The notes: a model not told the origin generated them from the sequence alone. DNA of 64,000 nt from Paramecium sonneborni (GCA_905182985.1 CAJJDN010000034.1:428006-492005); one strand, 5' to 3'. Counted from the first letter of the stretch, positions 27,298 through 39,692 are shown. A program made the numbers and translations.

Positions 27298-29587
27298 TTA
27301 AGTTTTTGTTAAACTTTAAATATTGTCTAAATTGCATTTATATAATGTTCATTCATATCTATTTATAGGCGCTATATTATTTAAAAAAATTACTTTAATA
27401 TATTATTATTCACTTGTAGCAAAGTAATCTTTAACTCTTTAAATTTATTGAAATAATTCTTATTCGAATTTGTTATCTTTATTAATTTCAATATGCTATC
27501 CAATAATTTACACAATTCCTTCATACATCAATTATAATTAGGTTGATAAAGCTTAAGCAAATTTTTTACAGTTTTCTTCTAATTAAGTTTTTAGAATTTT
27601 ATTGAACTATATTAATATAGAATCTTTAAAATTTTATTTAATGTCAACACATGTAGACAATTTCTATTCTAATACTTTAATTATCAATTGCTCTTTTACT
27701 TTTAGTAAATATATAAGTCTACTATAAGTTTAATTTTAATGATTAAGAAAGATGGCTTATATTTTATTTGTCATATTTTATTTAAATTCAATTGCTGTTT
27801 TATTTAATGATTTCATGATTTTAATTGTGTTGGCTTTTTTAATAAATTAAGCTATTTCTGTATGCTTTATTATAGCATCCGTCAATTGAGATTAAAATTA
27901 AGGATCATTTTTAATAAGTTTTACTAATTGTGATTATTGTTCTTTTGTAAGTCTTTAAAATTTCTATCCATTTCTTTTTTTTCTTTCATTATATGTTTAA
28001 GTTTGTTCTTTCAAAGTTTAATCATGCTTTTCAATTTCTTCTTTAGAAAATTGAGGTATTGAAGTTTTAAAAATTGAAGAAGATAATTGAGATGATTGAA
28101 GTTGATTATCCGATTATTCACTTAATTAAGATTATTTTGATCCATATGTTTTTTAAAGATCTATTGCAAACTGAATACGTATTTTTTGTTACATAAAATT
28201 AATTATAATCAAGAATTGAACCATCTGTCTTATAAGATCTATAATTTATTTTTATTATACTCTTAAAGTTGTAATTCTTTCGCTAGCTCTAATAGTTAAC
28301 ATTTATGAAATCAATTTTTAACATTAAAGGGAGGCATTAACTTTAGTGTATACTCCTTTTTTAATTTATCCATATAAATCTGAATCATTTGATCCTTTAA
28401 ATGGAAAATTTCCTGTCAATAAAACATAAAGTAAAACTCCCAAAGCCCAAACATCAACTGGTTTTCCAAAATACTCCTATTTACTAACTAATTCTGGAGC
28501 CATATAACTAATTTTAAATATAAAATTATAAGTACCTTGGAGTACCACAAAATACTCCTAATTTACATTCTCTATTTACTAAAATTGAAAATCCAAAATC
28601 TATTAATTTAATTTCATTATTGTCTTTCAAAAGAATATTTTCCAATTTAATATCTCTATGAACTATATTTAATGAATGGCAATAATCAACTGCTTTTACA
28701 ATTTATCTAAATATTTATTTAGCATCATCTTCATCAAGTTTTCTATTTGGAAATAACTAGAATATGTATATTAAATTATACTTTCAGATATGATCTTAAA
28801 CTTTTTGATCCACCATATTCAACGATTAAATTGATATCCATTTGTGTTTCTATTGTATTAAGATATTTTATTATATTTGGATGATCTAATAATTTTAGAA
28901 TATGAATTTCTCTTTTCAATTATTATTTCCTTTGCTGATTACATAATTTAGCTTTAGAATATATCTTAATTGCCATTAGCCTAAATTTATAAAATTAATA
29001 CTTTTCTGTAATTTTATCTCTTGCTAATTTAACAGTTGCATAAGAACCTTAGCCTAGAATACTTAAAATTAAATATCTATCTAAATTAGAAATTTTTTAA
29101 TTCAATACAGCATTAGTATTTACTTATTATTGAGAACTAGAACGTAAAATCCTATTATAATAAATATTGAATATACATACTTAAAACCATCTAGAGTTTA
29201 AGTTTTAAACTTCGTTTCACATTATTATGGAATATCAGTATCTAATTATGTAATACTAGTTTTTTTTAATAAGCCATCTTCTAAAGTTTCTAATTAATTT
29301 TTGGTTGATAATTTAGTTGTTCTATATGAACCTTGAGCAGTTTTATGTCTGAAATTATGATCTGGCTTATTTTCATGAGTTAAAACAGTATAATATTGAT
29401 CTGTAATCTTCATACCTGTTTTAGGTCGAGGTCTTAAATTTCTTTAAGTAGGTGTTAAAATAAGTTAAGGAATTGGATTTATGTTTGTTTATTAATACAG
29501 ATCTAAAATTGCTAATTCTTAGGTTGGCCTTCTAATTGCAGAATTACAACGAGTTGTTGGTCTCACTTTAAAACCTCCCCCTTTCAT
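27298..29587 (-). CDS. CAMK/AMPK-like protein kinase
   Basis: About 720 residues. The first 170 are a basic, low-complexity leader. The kinase domain begins with [12 protein letters not shown], then [37 protein letters not shown] and [15 protein letters not shown]. This fits the MARK/AMPK group of the CAMK family. After the domain come about 280 helical residues with coiled-coil parts. Introns of 29, 21, 25, 28 and 22 nt are used. The last one avoids an earlier TGA at 27349-27351, so the C-terminus has that one uncertainty. The gene starts 36 bp from the DHHC-like gene. Confidence 0.82.
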
Positions 29588-29623
29588 AACAATTTTTATA
29601 TTTATAAAAATATATTTGTTCAA

Positions 29624-30525
29624 TCATTATTTTTATTTAGAATAGTTATCCAATATAAATTCTATAAAATGAATACTGCCTGGATTAGTTTCATCATATA
29701 TAATATCTTTCAAATATTAAGTACCTTATTTTATCAGTTCTTCATCAAATACAAGTTCTATATAATTTTATTTTAATTTTGGCTTAATTGGTAATATGCA
29801 ATGATACCATTTCTCATCATCAAAAACTTATTTTAAATTATTAAAGAATGATGTATCTACCAAATTTATCCTATCTTTATTGAATAATTGTTTAATTATC
29901 TTTTATTGATGTAATTTAATCCTAAATCAACTAACTTACAAAAATTAAAAAAAAACTCAATAAAAGAATTTCAAAAATTTAGCATTTTTTAATAGTTATT
30001 GTAATTAATATTGATATGATCTTTCTTTATGAATTCATGCAATACTCACCAATTCTAATTAAATGAATGCTTAATAATGTTAAAATGTATAATAGCATAT
30101 AAATTAAGAATAGAAAAAATATTTTTAATTTATAGCCCCAACACAGTTATTTTCCCATTCACAATGATGATGATCAATTTTAAAAATGTATATATTACAT
30201 CTTTTAAAATGATGTGCTCTAGGTGGTTTCCATTAATTGCATTTTTTACATTTTCGATTATACATATCATGAACTAATAAAGTAATTTTATAGGAACTAT
30301 TTTTTAAATGACTTCTCCAGGATCTAAAATAGAAGTTCTAATCTATCAAATCATAAGTAATATCCAAAAATAAATTTCAAATGCTTTTAAATAATTTAAG
30401 ATTGATAAATATGAATTTTCATAAAATAATGTTGTATAGAGTTCCTAGACAATTAAAATATGTGTAAGACATAAATATTATGACTTTACTTTTTTAAGTT
30501 TGTCTATTTTTCTTTTGCTTTCCAT
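29624..30525 (-). CDS. DHHC palmitoyltransferase-like, degenerate or broken
   Basis: Member of the DHHC S-acyltransferase family, multi-pass enzymes that add palmitate to Cys of target proteins. Recognisable parts: TM helices, SILDPGE after the second, then [16 protein letters not shown], and later [14 protein letters not shown] in the C-tail. The catalytic motif reads [13 protein letters not shown]: one extra His, and two zinc Cys are replaced (Phe, Tyr). In addition, an in-frame TGA lies before SILDPGE and the frame changes between SILDPGE and the Cys-rich domain with no usable GT..AG intron. Either it is a pseudogene, or the sequence has errors, or an unusual intron escapes me. A 29-nt and a 40-nt intron are assumed near the C-terminus. 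Confidence 0.6.
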
Positions 30526-30838
30526 TTTTATAGATCAATTAAAATAAAGAAGTTAAATTAATTATGGAAGCTCAAAAAAATCCTAAAAATATGACATAAT
30601 TATATATTGATAAAATTGTTTATGTGTTTAATTCGAATTGCAAATTTATAATACAATTTGCTCGCGTAGGACACATAATTTAATATTGAGATGAGATAAA
30701 GTCAGCCATACACTTACTCATCATAGGAGCTGGCTTTTTATAAATAATCTCTCTCGTATAATTTTATACAGGACTAACTTATAATAGGTTATTTAAGAAA
30801 AAAATAAATTTATGGGATGATATTAAATAAATCTTCAG
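30526..30838. other. Intergenic, possible upstream exon of the PH kinase
   Basis: Between divergent genes. An ATG at 30564 and another at 30691 open short plus-strand frames that look mildly coding, but neither joins the PH-domain frame by a normal intron. Presumed promoter region. Confidence 0.4.
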
Positions 30839-32365
30839 ATGATTGATAAAGATCTTAACCCAAGGTATTATTTTAATACCTAAAATAGTTGTGAATATAA
30901 ACATTGTAGATCTTTCTTTTAATTGAATTATACACAAATGAAATGGAATTCGACTCCATTACCTTTTGAATTTGCTTCTTATCAATTCAGAGATATAGTA
31001 AAAATGAAAGAAGGTGACACTTTTAAAAATAGAGATCTAAGAGTTTATGATAATTTTCTAGTCTATGAAGATTAAGTATTCTTATCATTTAAAATAGAAT
31101 CGAACATATTGGTTAGACTATGAAAATTGCTTAATTGATTAATTTCAAGATCAAAAAGGAATACGTCTTATTAAATGTTTTGATTCAGTTGAGTTTTAAT
31201 GTGATACTCTTTAATGGTTCAAATTACTGAAAAGACATACAATTTAAAGTGATTTTTTTAAGTATTATGTCCTTATAAAAAAAATTAGCAAAGGAAGATT
31301 TACAGAGGTATTTATTCATTAAAATATCAATAGGTTTATAGAACTAAATCTCATGTTGATGGAAATGATTATGCAGTTAAAATATTAAAAAAATCATAAA
31401 TCATAGATGAAGCTGACTTTATTGCTTTATTTAAAGAAATTAAAATATTAAGAGTTGTCTAAACTGATTTTTGTGTTAAATTCTATGAAATCTTTGAAAG
31501 TACAGAAAATATCTATATTATAATGGAATTACTCATAGGAAAAGATTTAGATGGACATATAGAAAAAACATCTTTTTTTTCAGAAGAAAAGACAGCAAAA
31601 TTTATATTTAGATTAATCAAAACAATATCATATTTACATTCTAAAGGTATCATGCATAGAGATATCAAACCTGAAAATATTATTTTTAGATAAATTGATA
31701 ACATAGAAACTGCATGTCTCACAGATTTTGGTTTATCTGATTTTTATCATAGTGAAGGGTTTTATCTTTTTAAAAGATGTGGAACTCCAGGTTATATTGC
31801 ACCTGAAATTTTAAGAAATGAAAATTATGATTACAAAGTTGATGTTTATAGTGTTGGTATCATTATGTATTATGTTTTAACTGGAAAAAATCCATTTGAT
31901 CATCTTAATCAAAAATAAATCATCTTAAATAACTAATTAGGCTAAATTAACTTTTAAGATTGTAAATTGAGTAAAGCAGGATTAGGATTTTTAACTTAAT
32001 TATTAAATGAAGATCAAAATGAGAGATTATCATCCCATGAAGCACTTAATCATGTTTGGTTTTAAATAGAAAAGGTCTCTAAAATTAAATAATATATCAT
32101 AAAAAAGAAGATTGAATCTAAAAAGAATTTATCTAGTATTTTATAACCTAAATAACGTTAAACACAGAAGTATAAATCAGGTAATCTAAGTCCCAATGTA
32201 AAATTAACTCTTACATAAATTTATTCACCTTATCATAGTAGACAATTAACTTAAAAGGATCAATTTTCACAGGATTTATCTAATAATTTCATGGTTACTA
32301 GTCGATTAAGTTTATAAAATACCTAAAGCAAAATTTAACCATTTTTTATTTCTAAATTAAAATGA
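30839..32365 (+). CDS. PH-domain protein kinase (copy 1)
   Basis: About 490 residues: an N-terminal PH-like domain (RDLRVYDNFLVYED, then GIRLIKCFDSVEF and DTLQWFKLLKRH) followed directly by a kinase domain. Kinase motifs: [64 protein letters not shown] domains bind phosphoinositides or proteins, so recruitment to membranes is likely. Introns of 22 and 26 nt are used. The start at 30839 follows an in-frame TGA; upstream exons remain possible. The architecture repeats in the gene at 37966-39692, so both belong to one expanded CAMK-like family. Confidence 0.78.
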
Positions 32366-32960
32366 AAATTTACTTTATATTTATAATAAATTTTTCATTA
32401 ATTATCTAAATTGATAATTTATGCCATGAAATTACTCATTTAGAATAGGAACAAAAATCAATTATAAGAGGTATCTATACTTTGATAATAGATGATGTAT
32501 GTTTGGAGTATTGAATTCATACAAAAATAATAGAAAAAATAAATATCCTAAAATTCTAAATGAAAGTGATATTTCTGTTTTTTTAATAATTAAGATGATT
32601 AAATTTTATTATCATTGAGACATATATCCATTATCTAAAAGTATAAATTTTAATGGCATAGCAATGTAATGCAAAAAAATAAGGCAATATCTTATCATTT
32701 AAGAAAATAAAAATATTTATACATTATTGATTAAAACCTACAATGAATAATATTTAAGGAGAATTCTTGAAATTCTGGTTTTGATAGTAACTTGGTTTAT
32801 TAAATAATTAATAAAAAGAATAAGAAAAAAAAAGAATAAGAAAAAAAAAGAAATAATTAAAATCATTAATACTTATTCATTCTAGTTTTTATAAATAACT
32901 ATAATAGCGATTGTATGTGGAAATAATGGAGATATGATGAGTATAAATTTAGAGAAATGA
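32362..32960 (+). CDS. Putative small type I membrane protein
   Basis: Starts with a signal-peptide-like stretch (MKIYFIFIINFSLIIQIDN) and ends with a single hydrophobic helix (ILEILVLIVTWFIKQLI) followed by a very basic tail. Introns in the middle (21 and 26 nt plus one unresolved) are needed and I could not make all joins clean. The ATG overlaps the TGA of the kinase by 3 bp, so the real start may lie elsewhere. Tentative. Confidence 0.4.
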
Positions 32961-33012
32961 ATTTGATTATTAAATACATCTGATGAAACGATAAATTATT
33001 TAAAATTTATTA

Positions 33013-33876
33013 ATGAATATATCTGAAATAGTTGATTGGTATATAAAATAGTTAATATAGGATTCTTTTGCATCCAATATAATATCCAGGCAGACATAAT
33101 TATCAATAATAGAGAACATTATCAATTTATAGAGATCTAACAACAAAAGATTAATTTCTTTTGGTAATTAATTCAATAAAAGAATTGTTGTAAGATTGTT
33201 ACAGCAAAGGTAATTCTTTACATATTCATAATTTTGGGACATTCAGTTTTGAATTGATATGTCCAACATCAGAAGCAATTCCAATAAAATAAACAACATA
33301 ATTAAAATAATTACCAAAATCATATTAGAATATTAGACCTTGCTTTATAGTTGATCCATACTTATAAAAATAATTATCTCGCTATTTATAAAAGGATGAA
33401 ATTAATAAGAGTAAAGGATTGGGAAGTATTTATAATCAAGGACATGCGACACAATTTTGTAATCCATAAACACTCTCGAATATGTGTTATATTGATAAAT
33501 TAACAATTGAATCAATTCTCAAGATATTTATATAAGCAATTAATGATTTAATAAGACTAGGACATGATGTAAATTTAGATTTAGGATTGAGTATTATTCT
33601 CGTTAAGAATAAAAATTTGAAATATATGTTTGATGAAAAGTTTGTAAATTTTATGAATCAACCTGAATTTACAGATAATGTATAGAAATAATCAATATTT
33701 TTTAGTTTTTAAAGTCTAAACCAATAACATGTCAATTTTGGAAATAAGATAAATCAATTAAAGATAAGAATCTAAATGAAATTTATTTTGCACCTTGTTC
33801 CCCATATAGTTTAGTGACTAATTAGAAAACTAAGAATTTGATGAATATAAAAGATATGACATCTGTATAAAAATGA
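33013..33876 (+). CDS. CCDC81-like HU-domain protein
   Basis: About 270 residues. A 22-nt intron after about ten codons and a 26-nt intron near the end keep the frame. The block SLHIHNFGTFSFE resembles the HU-like DNA-binding-fold domain of CCDC81, and a second ordered block (LGLSIILVKNKNLKYMFDE) fits the second HU-like domain. CCDC81 proteins are centrosome and basal-body components in other eukaryotes. Assignment rests on motif resemblance, so it is tentative. Confidence 0.55.
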
Positions 33877-33919
33877 TTAATTAAATTATGGATTCATAAA
33901 TAATATTTTTTTGATAATC

Positions 33920-34440
33920 AGCAATAGTAGATTGGAAAAAAAGAAATTAAATTAATAAGAAGTTTTATTTTTAGGCGTTGGAGGTATAGGTTCTGTAGCA
34001 ATAATTAATTTACTAAGTTTAGAAGCCAAAAAAGATCATAATTGTAGATTATGATCATTTTGAACTTTATAACTTAACTTAAATGGATAGACACTACTTC
34101 ATAGTAAAGATATTAATCATTAAGAAGTCAAAACAGCTTTTAAAATGCTAAATTTCCTAATTTAGGAAATGCTAAAGTTTAAATGTTTGATTTAGATGCT
34201 GACTAAAACTGGGATAAGATTGTTGAATTAGCATATTAATCTAGAGTATTCTTAATTATATTGAATATTGTGATTATTGGGAAGCTGAGTATAAAGTTTA
34301 TTTCTTTATTACAATATTCAAAATATTAGAATTAGCAGTTTCGCTTAATCTTTTATAACTAATATATTTTAGGAACACCTTACTTATTATGATTTTATGA
34401 AAAATGTTTTAAAGAAATAGTATTTGAATTAAATTTCTAA
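33920..34440 (+). pseudogene. ThiF/E1-like ATP-binding enzyme, decayed relic
   Basis: Remains of a ThiF/E1 Rossmann-fold adenylating enzyme, the superfamily that activates ubiquitin-like proteins. The nucleotide-binding block EVLFLGVGGIGSVAIINL and the IIIVDYDHFELYNL strand are clear, as are TAFKMLNF and DADQNW, and YCDYWEAE. But they lie in different frames: shifts are needed at the A-run near 34030, near 34095, near 34155 and again near 34255, none explained by introns. No full-length frame exists. It is best read as a pseudogene of a duplicated gene; sequencing error at four sites is less likely. Confidence 0.7.
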
Positions 34441-34796
34441 AGAACAACATTACTCTAATGAAAAACATTTCCTTTTTACCACAAGATAATAAGCCATAAA
34501 AGTAAATATTATGTTTTACTGTTGGAAAATTGCAACATAATTATTTTAAAATTACTTAAATGTTTATGAAAGCAATCAAACAAGCAATTTAAAAAATTTT
34601 AAGTAAAATTATAGAAAAAGTTCTGTTTTCTCTAACAACATTTGAAATTACTAATTTTCCTGTATTATCAATAAAAATATACAAGTGGTCCCTTTTTAAA
34701 AATTAAGAAACTGTAAAGAGCAATAAATATTAATCAACAAATAATAACAAGAACAAAAATGAGAATATTTTTATGTTATTCAATTTTTATCATAAA
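34441..34796. other. Intergenic, entering the duplicated segment
   Basis: AT-rich sequence between the ThiF relic and the secreted-protein gene. From 34484 it is the first copy of the sequence repeated from 35619. No coding frame seen. Confidence 0.5.
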
Positions 34797-35617
34797 TCAT
34801 TTATCATTTGGTACTCCAGTAACATAGATCTTTACAATATCTCCAACATAGGCACCTTTCAACATCCAATCATCATCACCTAAGAAAAAGAATTATTAAA
34901 TATCATCAACCACAGTTTCTAAATTTTTACCTATATTAATCCATCCTTCTTTAATAAATCCCTTTGCTTATTAAATATTTCAAATATCTATACCTTTAAT
35001 TCTAGCCATCAAATTTTAATAGCTTGTCACTACTTCAATTGTAGTATCTCCACAATTACTTGCTACACCATCAAATAGTTTAGCGAATATTTACACTCCT
35101 GATACAATATGTTCTAAGTCTTTAGTTTTCAAATCTTCTATTGCTTATTAAAATTAATCTTTGAATCCTGTCACTGTATTTACACAATCTAATACATCAG
35201 GAACTGCATCCAATAATCCAATTCCTTAATATTCGCTTTTATAAATTTACCTAAGGCATAACCAAATAGGAAATCCTAAAAATGGCTTTAAGTTAACTCC
35301 ATCTCTTTAAACTCTTGAGAAGTTTATAAAAATGATTCTGTTGCCAATCCTGTTGCCAAAAGAACTAATAGTAAAATGGCTTTCATATTATATATTTTTT
35401 TATTTAATAAAATGATTTATCTTTTTGGTTAGTCAATATATAGAAAAAAACAATTAAGAATACGTCATTAAAATATGTCATCAAGTTTTTAAAACCTTTT
35501 GCTTATTGTTATTAATTTAAATATTCTAAACATAATTATAGGGTTCCTATGTATATTATGCGTGATTGAGCATCAAAAACCATTGTTATAGTATAAAAAA
35601 TCATAAGGAATATTATA
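34484..35617. repeat. First copy of a 1134-bp identical direct repeat (assembly join)
   Basis: By eye identical to 35619-36752 and separated from it by a single undetermined base at 35618. A perfect repeat abutting an N is the signature of two contig ends that overlap but were placed side by side. It holds one whole gene and its flanks. Confidence 0.85.
34797..35386 (-). CDS. Secreted protein, unknown family (repeat copy A)
   Basis: About 175 residues with a clear signal peptide (MKAILLLVLLATGLA). The mature part has few Cys (DCVNTV, SNCGD) and ends KIYVTGVPNDK. Introns of 26 and 27 nt are needed. No known domain; a secreted or lysosomal/secretory-granule protein is possible. The identical gene at 35932-36521 is the same locus repeated by the assembly. 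Confidence 0.75.
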
Positions 35618-35618
35618 N
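35618..35618. other. Single undetermined base at contig join
   Basis: One N between two identical 1134-bp blocks. It marks where assembly pieces were joined. Confidence 0.95.
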
Positions 35619-36752
35619 AGATAATAAGCCATAAAAGTAAATATTATGTTTTACTGTTGGAAAATTGCAACATAATTATTTTAAAATTACTTAAATGTTT
35701 ATGAAAGCAATCAAACAAGCAATTTAAAAAATTTTAAGTAAAATTATAGAAAAAGTTCTGTTTTCTCTAACAACATTTGAAATTACTAATTTTCCTGTAT
35801 TATCAATAAAAATATACAAGTGGTCCCTTTTTAAAAATTAAGAAACTGTAAAGAGCAATAAATATTAATCAACAAATAATAACAAGAACAAAAATGAGAA
35901 TATTTTTATGTTATTCAATTTTTATCATAAATCATTTATCATTTGGTACTCCAGTAACATAGATCTTTACAATATCTCCAACATAGGCACCTTTCAACAT
36001 CCAATCATCATCACCTAAGAAAAAGAATTATTAAATATCATCAACCACAGTTTCTAAATTTTTACCTATATTAATCCATCCTTCTTTAATAAATCCCTTT
36101 GCTTATTAAATATTTCAAATATCTATACCTTTAATTCTAGCCATCAAATTTTAATAGCTTGTCACTACTTCAATTGTAGTATCTCCACAATTACTTGCTA
36201 CACCATCAAATAGTTTAGCGAATATTTACACTCCTGATACAATATGTTCTAAGTCTTTAGTTTTCAAATCTTCTATTGCTTATTAAAATTAATCTTTGAA
36301 TCCTGTCACTGTATTTACACAATCTAATACATCAGGAACTGCATCCAATAATCCAATTCCTTAATATTCGCTTTTATAAATTTACCTAAGGCATAACCAA
36401 ATAGGAAATCCTAAAAATGGCTTTAAGTTAACTCCATCTCTTTAAACTCTTGAGAAGTTTATAAAAATGATTCTGTTGCCAATCCTGTTGCCAAAAGAAC
36501 TAATAGTAAAATGGCTTTCATATTATATATTTTTTTATTTAATAAAATGATTTATCTTTTTGGTTAGTCAATATATAGAAAAAAACAATTAAGAATACGT
36601 CATTAAAATATGTCATCAAGTTTTTAAAACCTTTTGCTTATTGTTATTAATTTAAATATTCTAAACATAATTATAGGGTTCCTATGTATATTATGCGTGA
36701 TTGAGCATCAAAAACCATTGTTATAGTATAAAAAATCATAAGGAATATTATA
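35619..36752. repeat. Second copy of the 1134-bp identical direct repeat
   Basis: Matches 34484-35617 with a constant offset of 1135. Probably the same genomic DNA represented twice. Confidence 0.85.
35932..36521 (-). CDS. Secreted protein, unknown family (repeat copy B)
   Basis: Identical to the gene at 34797-35386: signal peptide, introns of 26 and 27 nt, same stop. Listed because it stands in the sequence, but I believe only one copy is real. Confidence 0.7.
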
Positions 36753-36994
36753 TTTACTTTATTTAATTTTTTATTCATCTTATTAGTAAAATATCAAATA
36801 GTCTTAATATATCCTTAAATAACTTATTTGATTAGTGATTTCTTTTTAAAGAGATTAATTCTTAAGCATAACATTAAGTTTTAGAATAATTTAATTTATA
36901 TAATTATCTAACATAAAATATATGCTAGATGTTTATTATTTCTTATTAAACTTTTGATTGATTGTGATAATGATATTTTTATATTAAATTTTGT
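36522..36994. other. Intergenic
   Basis: AT-rich spacer between divergent genes. The first 231 bp belong to the assembly repeat. No coding frame recognised. Confidence 0.5.
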
Positions 36995-37740
36995 ATGAAA
37001 TTATCTAGATTGTTTTATTTTTCAACTGTTAAATTTCCATATAAGTTTAAAGGAGTAAAACCTTTTCATGATTTCTAAGTTGAAGCCTATTTAAAATCCC
37101 TTTTTAGTCATAACTTAAGTGATGGATTTTTATTAGCATATTAAAATCTTTTAGAGAGTTTAACAACATCAGATTATAAGGAATTCATACTTGAAAATTG
37201 TGATAAAAATATTAGTAAAGCATTGATTGAAGGGATATAATAATTAGAAACAGATGGAAAAAAATTGAAATTAGGTTATAACGATAAATGTTAGACAAAT
37301 GTTATGTATGGAAATACTACATTGCATTTTTCTTGTGACCATGATCAAGATCTTTTGGATTAAAAGCCTGAATTAGTTTAAGGAGTTGGTCCTTAAAAAG
37401 CAAAGTTGTATTAATCTGGCATAGATTTTAAAACAATGACCGTTTCGAGAGGAATTATTGATGTTGCAATATATATTAGATCACCTCTATTTTTATGTAT
37501 AAGTGGAGAGGAAGTAAACTGATTCTAATAAAATAGAAATTTGAGGATGCATATCATAGAATTGATTTTAGAACAAATTCAATAAGCAAGCTTTCATTTA
37601 TAGATGCTAAAGTATTAAGTGAATAGATAATGTAAATGTTAGCTCATAAGAATTCATAAACAGAAGCTTAGATTTTAATTGATAGTCTTGGAAAAGATTT
37701 TACATGGAAAATCTTTAATATAGATGAGCATTTTAAATGA
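36995..37740 (+). CDS. Unknown protein, possibly mitochondrial
   Basis: About 240 residues. The start MKLSRLFYFSTVKFPYKFKG is basic, hydroxylated and lacks acidic residues, as in a mitochondrial presequence. One 23-nt intron after ISGEE. The body is mixed helical and strand-like (GVKPFHDFQVEAYLKSLF, FSCDHDQDLLD), with no family I can name. Mitochondrial location is an inference from the N-terminus. Confidence 0.65.
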
Positions 37741-37965
37741 ATAAATTATTTGATAAAATTAAATGATATAAAATATACAAAGTCTTCAAATTCTAATTTG
37801 TTATAATATGAAAAAAATACTAATTATCAAATATATCAAAATTTTAGAAGGTTATTACAGATAGAATGACAAATGAATTTATTTTTTTTTAATTGCTATT
37901 GATGAGAAATTTAAATCGTTGATACCACTGGTTGGAAATTAATCAATAAAATAAATAAAAAGTAA

Positions 37966-39692
37966 ATGAAGAAGAATTTGTATTAGATTATTCCTCAGGA
38001 TTTAAAATGGAAAGAGAATGAGATTATCCTATAATCCTAATTTAAAAAAGAGAACGATAAAACTTGCCAGCTCTTAGGGTTCGATAATTATATTGTAATA
38101 ATAAAAGTAATTTGGGTTTTTTAATGTATAGGATAATGAAAAAGAGCCAAAGAAGTATATACTACTAGATTTTGAAGTGAAGTTTGAAATTTTAAGAGAG
38201 AATATAATAAAAAAAAATGAGGAAGATGATTCTTTAGGTTAAATCAAAGGAATCAGCCTAATAAAAGATTTAGGAAATGATACTATAACATAAACTAAAT
38301 ATTTTGGAGGTGAAAAACTTATTAAGCAATGGAGAGATTATTTAAAAAGCAGAATAAATTAATGGAAATTTCATTAAATGTTTAGAGTTTACAAAAAAAT
38401 TGGAAAGGGAAATTTTGCTTCAGTATTTTCTTGTAGTAATATAGGTTTATTTGGCATAAAGAATAGAGGATGAGAAAAAAATGGCAATAAAAGCATTTTC
38501 TAAGTAAGCTGCATATGATGAAGAAAATGGTAAATAGGCCATAGTTAATGAATTAAAAATAATGAGATAATTAAATAATTCACACATAATGTAGATGTAT
38601 GAAGTGTATGAAACTTAAAATTCTCTTTATGTGGCACTCGAATTGTTAGAAGGAGGATCTTTATATGATTTGATAAAAGAGAAGACTTTACTTTCAACAA
38701 TTTAAATACAATAAATAATGGTGGGAATTCTATAAGGATTAAATTATATGCATTAAAGAAAAATAATGCATAGAGATTTAAAATTAGAAAATATTTTATT
38801 CAAATATTAAAAGTATAATTTAAATGTAAATAAGAAAAATGGAATCAGTAGTTATAGCTGATTTTGGTTTAGCTACAAATGTTAATGAACCTGTTTATTT
38901 ATATTGTAGATGTGGTACTCCTGGTTATGTTGCTCCTGAAGTTATTAATATGAAAGATATGAAAGGACATTACAGTGAAGTTTGTGACCTTTTCAGTTTA
39001 GGACTTGTGTTTTATTTATTATTAACTGGAAAATAAGCATTTCCTGGTAAAAGTTATTCTACTGTTGTCAAATAAAATAGAGATGCTACAGTTGATTTTA
39101 AAATTAAATAATTACAATAAGCACCTAATTAAGCTATGGATTTATTAAAAAAAATGCTTGAAAAAGATCCAAATAAAAGAATATCTGCATCTGATTGTTT
39201 AAAACATCCATTTCTAGCTGAAACTAATAATTAAATGAATGAAGATTCAGCAAATGATTCAATTGATGAAGGAGAAGAATTTGGAAAAGTTGCATCAATA
39301 ATGAATGCCTTAAATGAAGAGTATAATTATAATTTAACATCTATTTTAGAAATATTAAATTTGATGCATTTAGAAGAAATGCCATTGTTAATTCTCCAGG
39401 TTCTCCAGGAATTATTGAAACTAAATAATTAAAATAATAAAAAGCTATTGATTCCTTAAATTAACTCTAAATGAATTCTCCTTTATTGAATGGAAAAATT
39501 GAAACTATTGATAGTATACCTAATATTGGAACTCCAAAAAATAAATTATGCTAAAGTAATTTTTAATAATCTCCTATGATTAAACCTTCTCAATTCAAAT
39601 AGTAATCTATTCATCCATATATTTATAGAACTTTACCATAGTAATAAGTTTAAGGTAACCTTTTATAAAAATATTCGTAAAAAAAAGATTGA
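37966..39692 (+). CDS. PH-domain protein kinase (copy 2)
   Basis: About 530 residues with the same layout as the gene at 30839-32365. PH-like region: QLLGFDNYIVIIKD, KKYILLDFEV, KLIKQWRDYLKSR. Kinase motifs: IGKGNFASVFS, MAIKAFSK, MHRDLKLENILF, IADFGLA, CGTPGYVAPEV, CDLFSLGLVFYLLLTG. Introns: 25 nt in the PH part, 22 nt after the glycine loop, 22 nt before DFG and 29 nt near the C-terminus. The tail has SP-rich sites (NSPGSPG). The start MKKNLYQII is the first ATG of that frame. A 23-residue hydrophobic block in the domain is normal for kinases. Confidence 0.82.

Noticed and set aside
30077..30277. Plus-strand ORF of 66 codons
   Set aside because: Antisense to the Cys-rich domain of the DHHC-like gene, whose motifs are unmistakable.
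29624..30525. Retained internal eliminated sequence as cause of the broken DHHC frame
   Set aside because: I looked for a TA-bounded insert with the known end consensus near 30330-30370 and found none.
34484..36752. True tandem duplication of a secreted-protein gene
   Set aside because: The perfect identity in coding and non-coding DNA and the N at the junction favour an assembly join.
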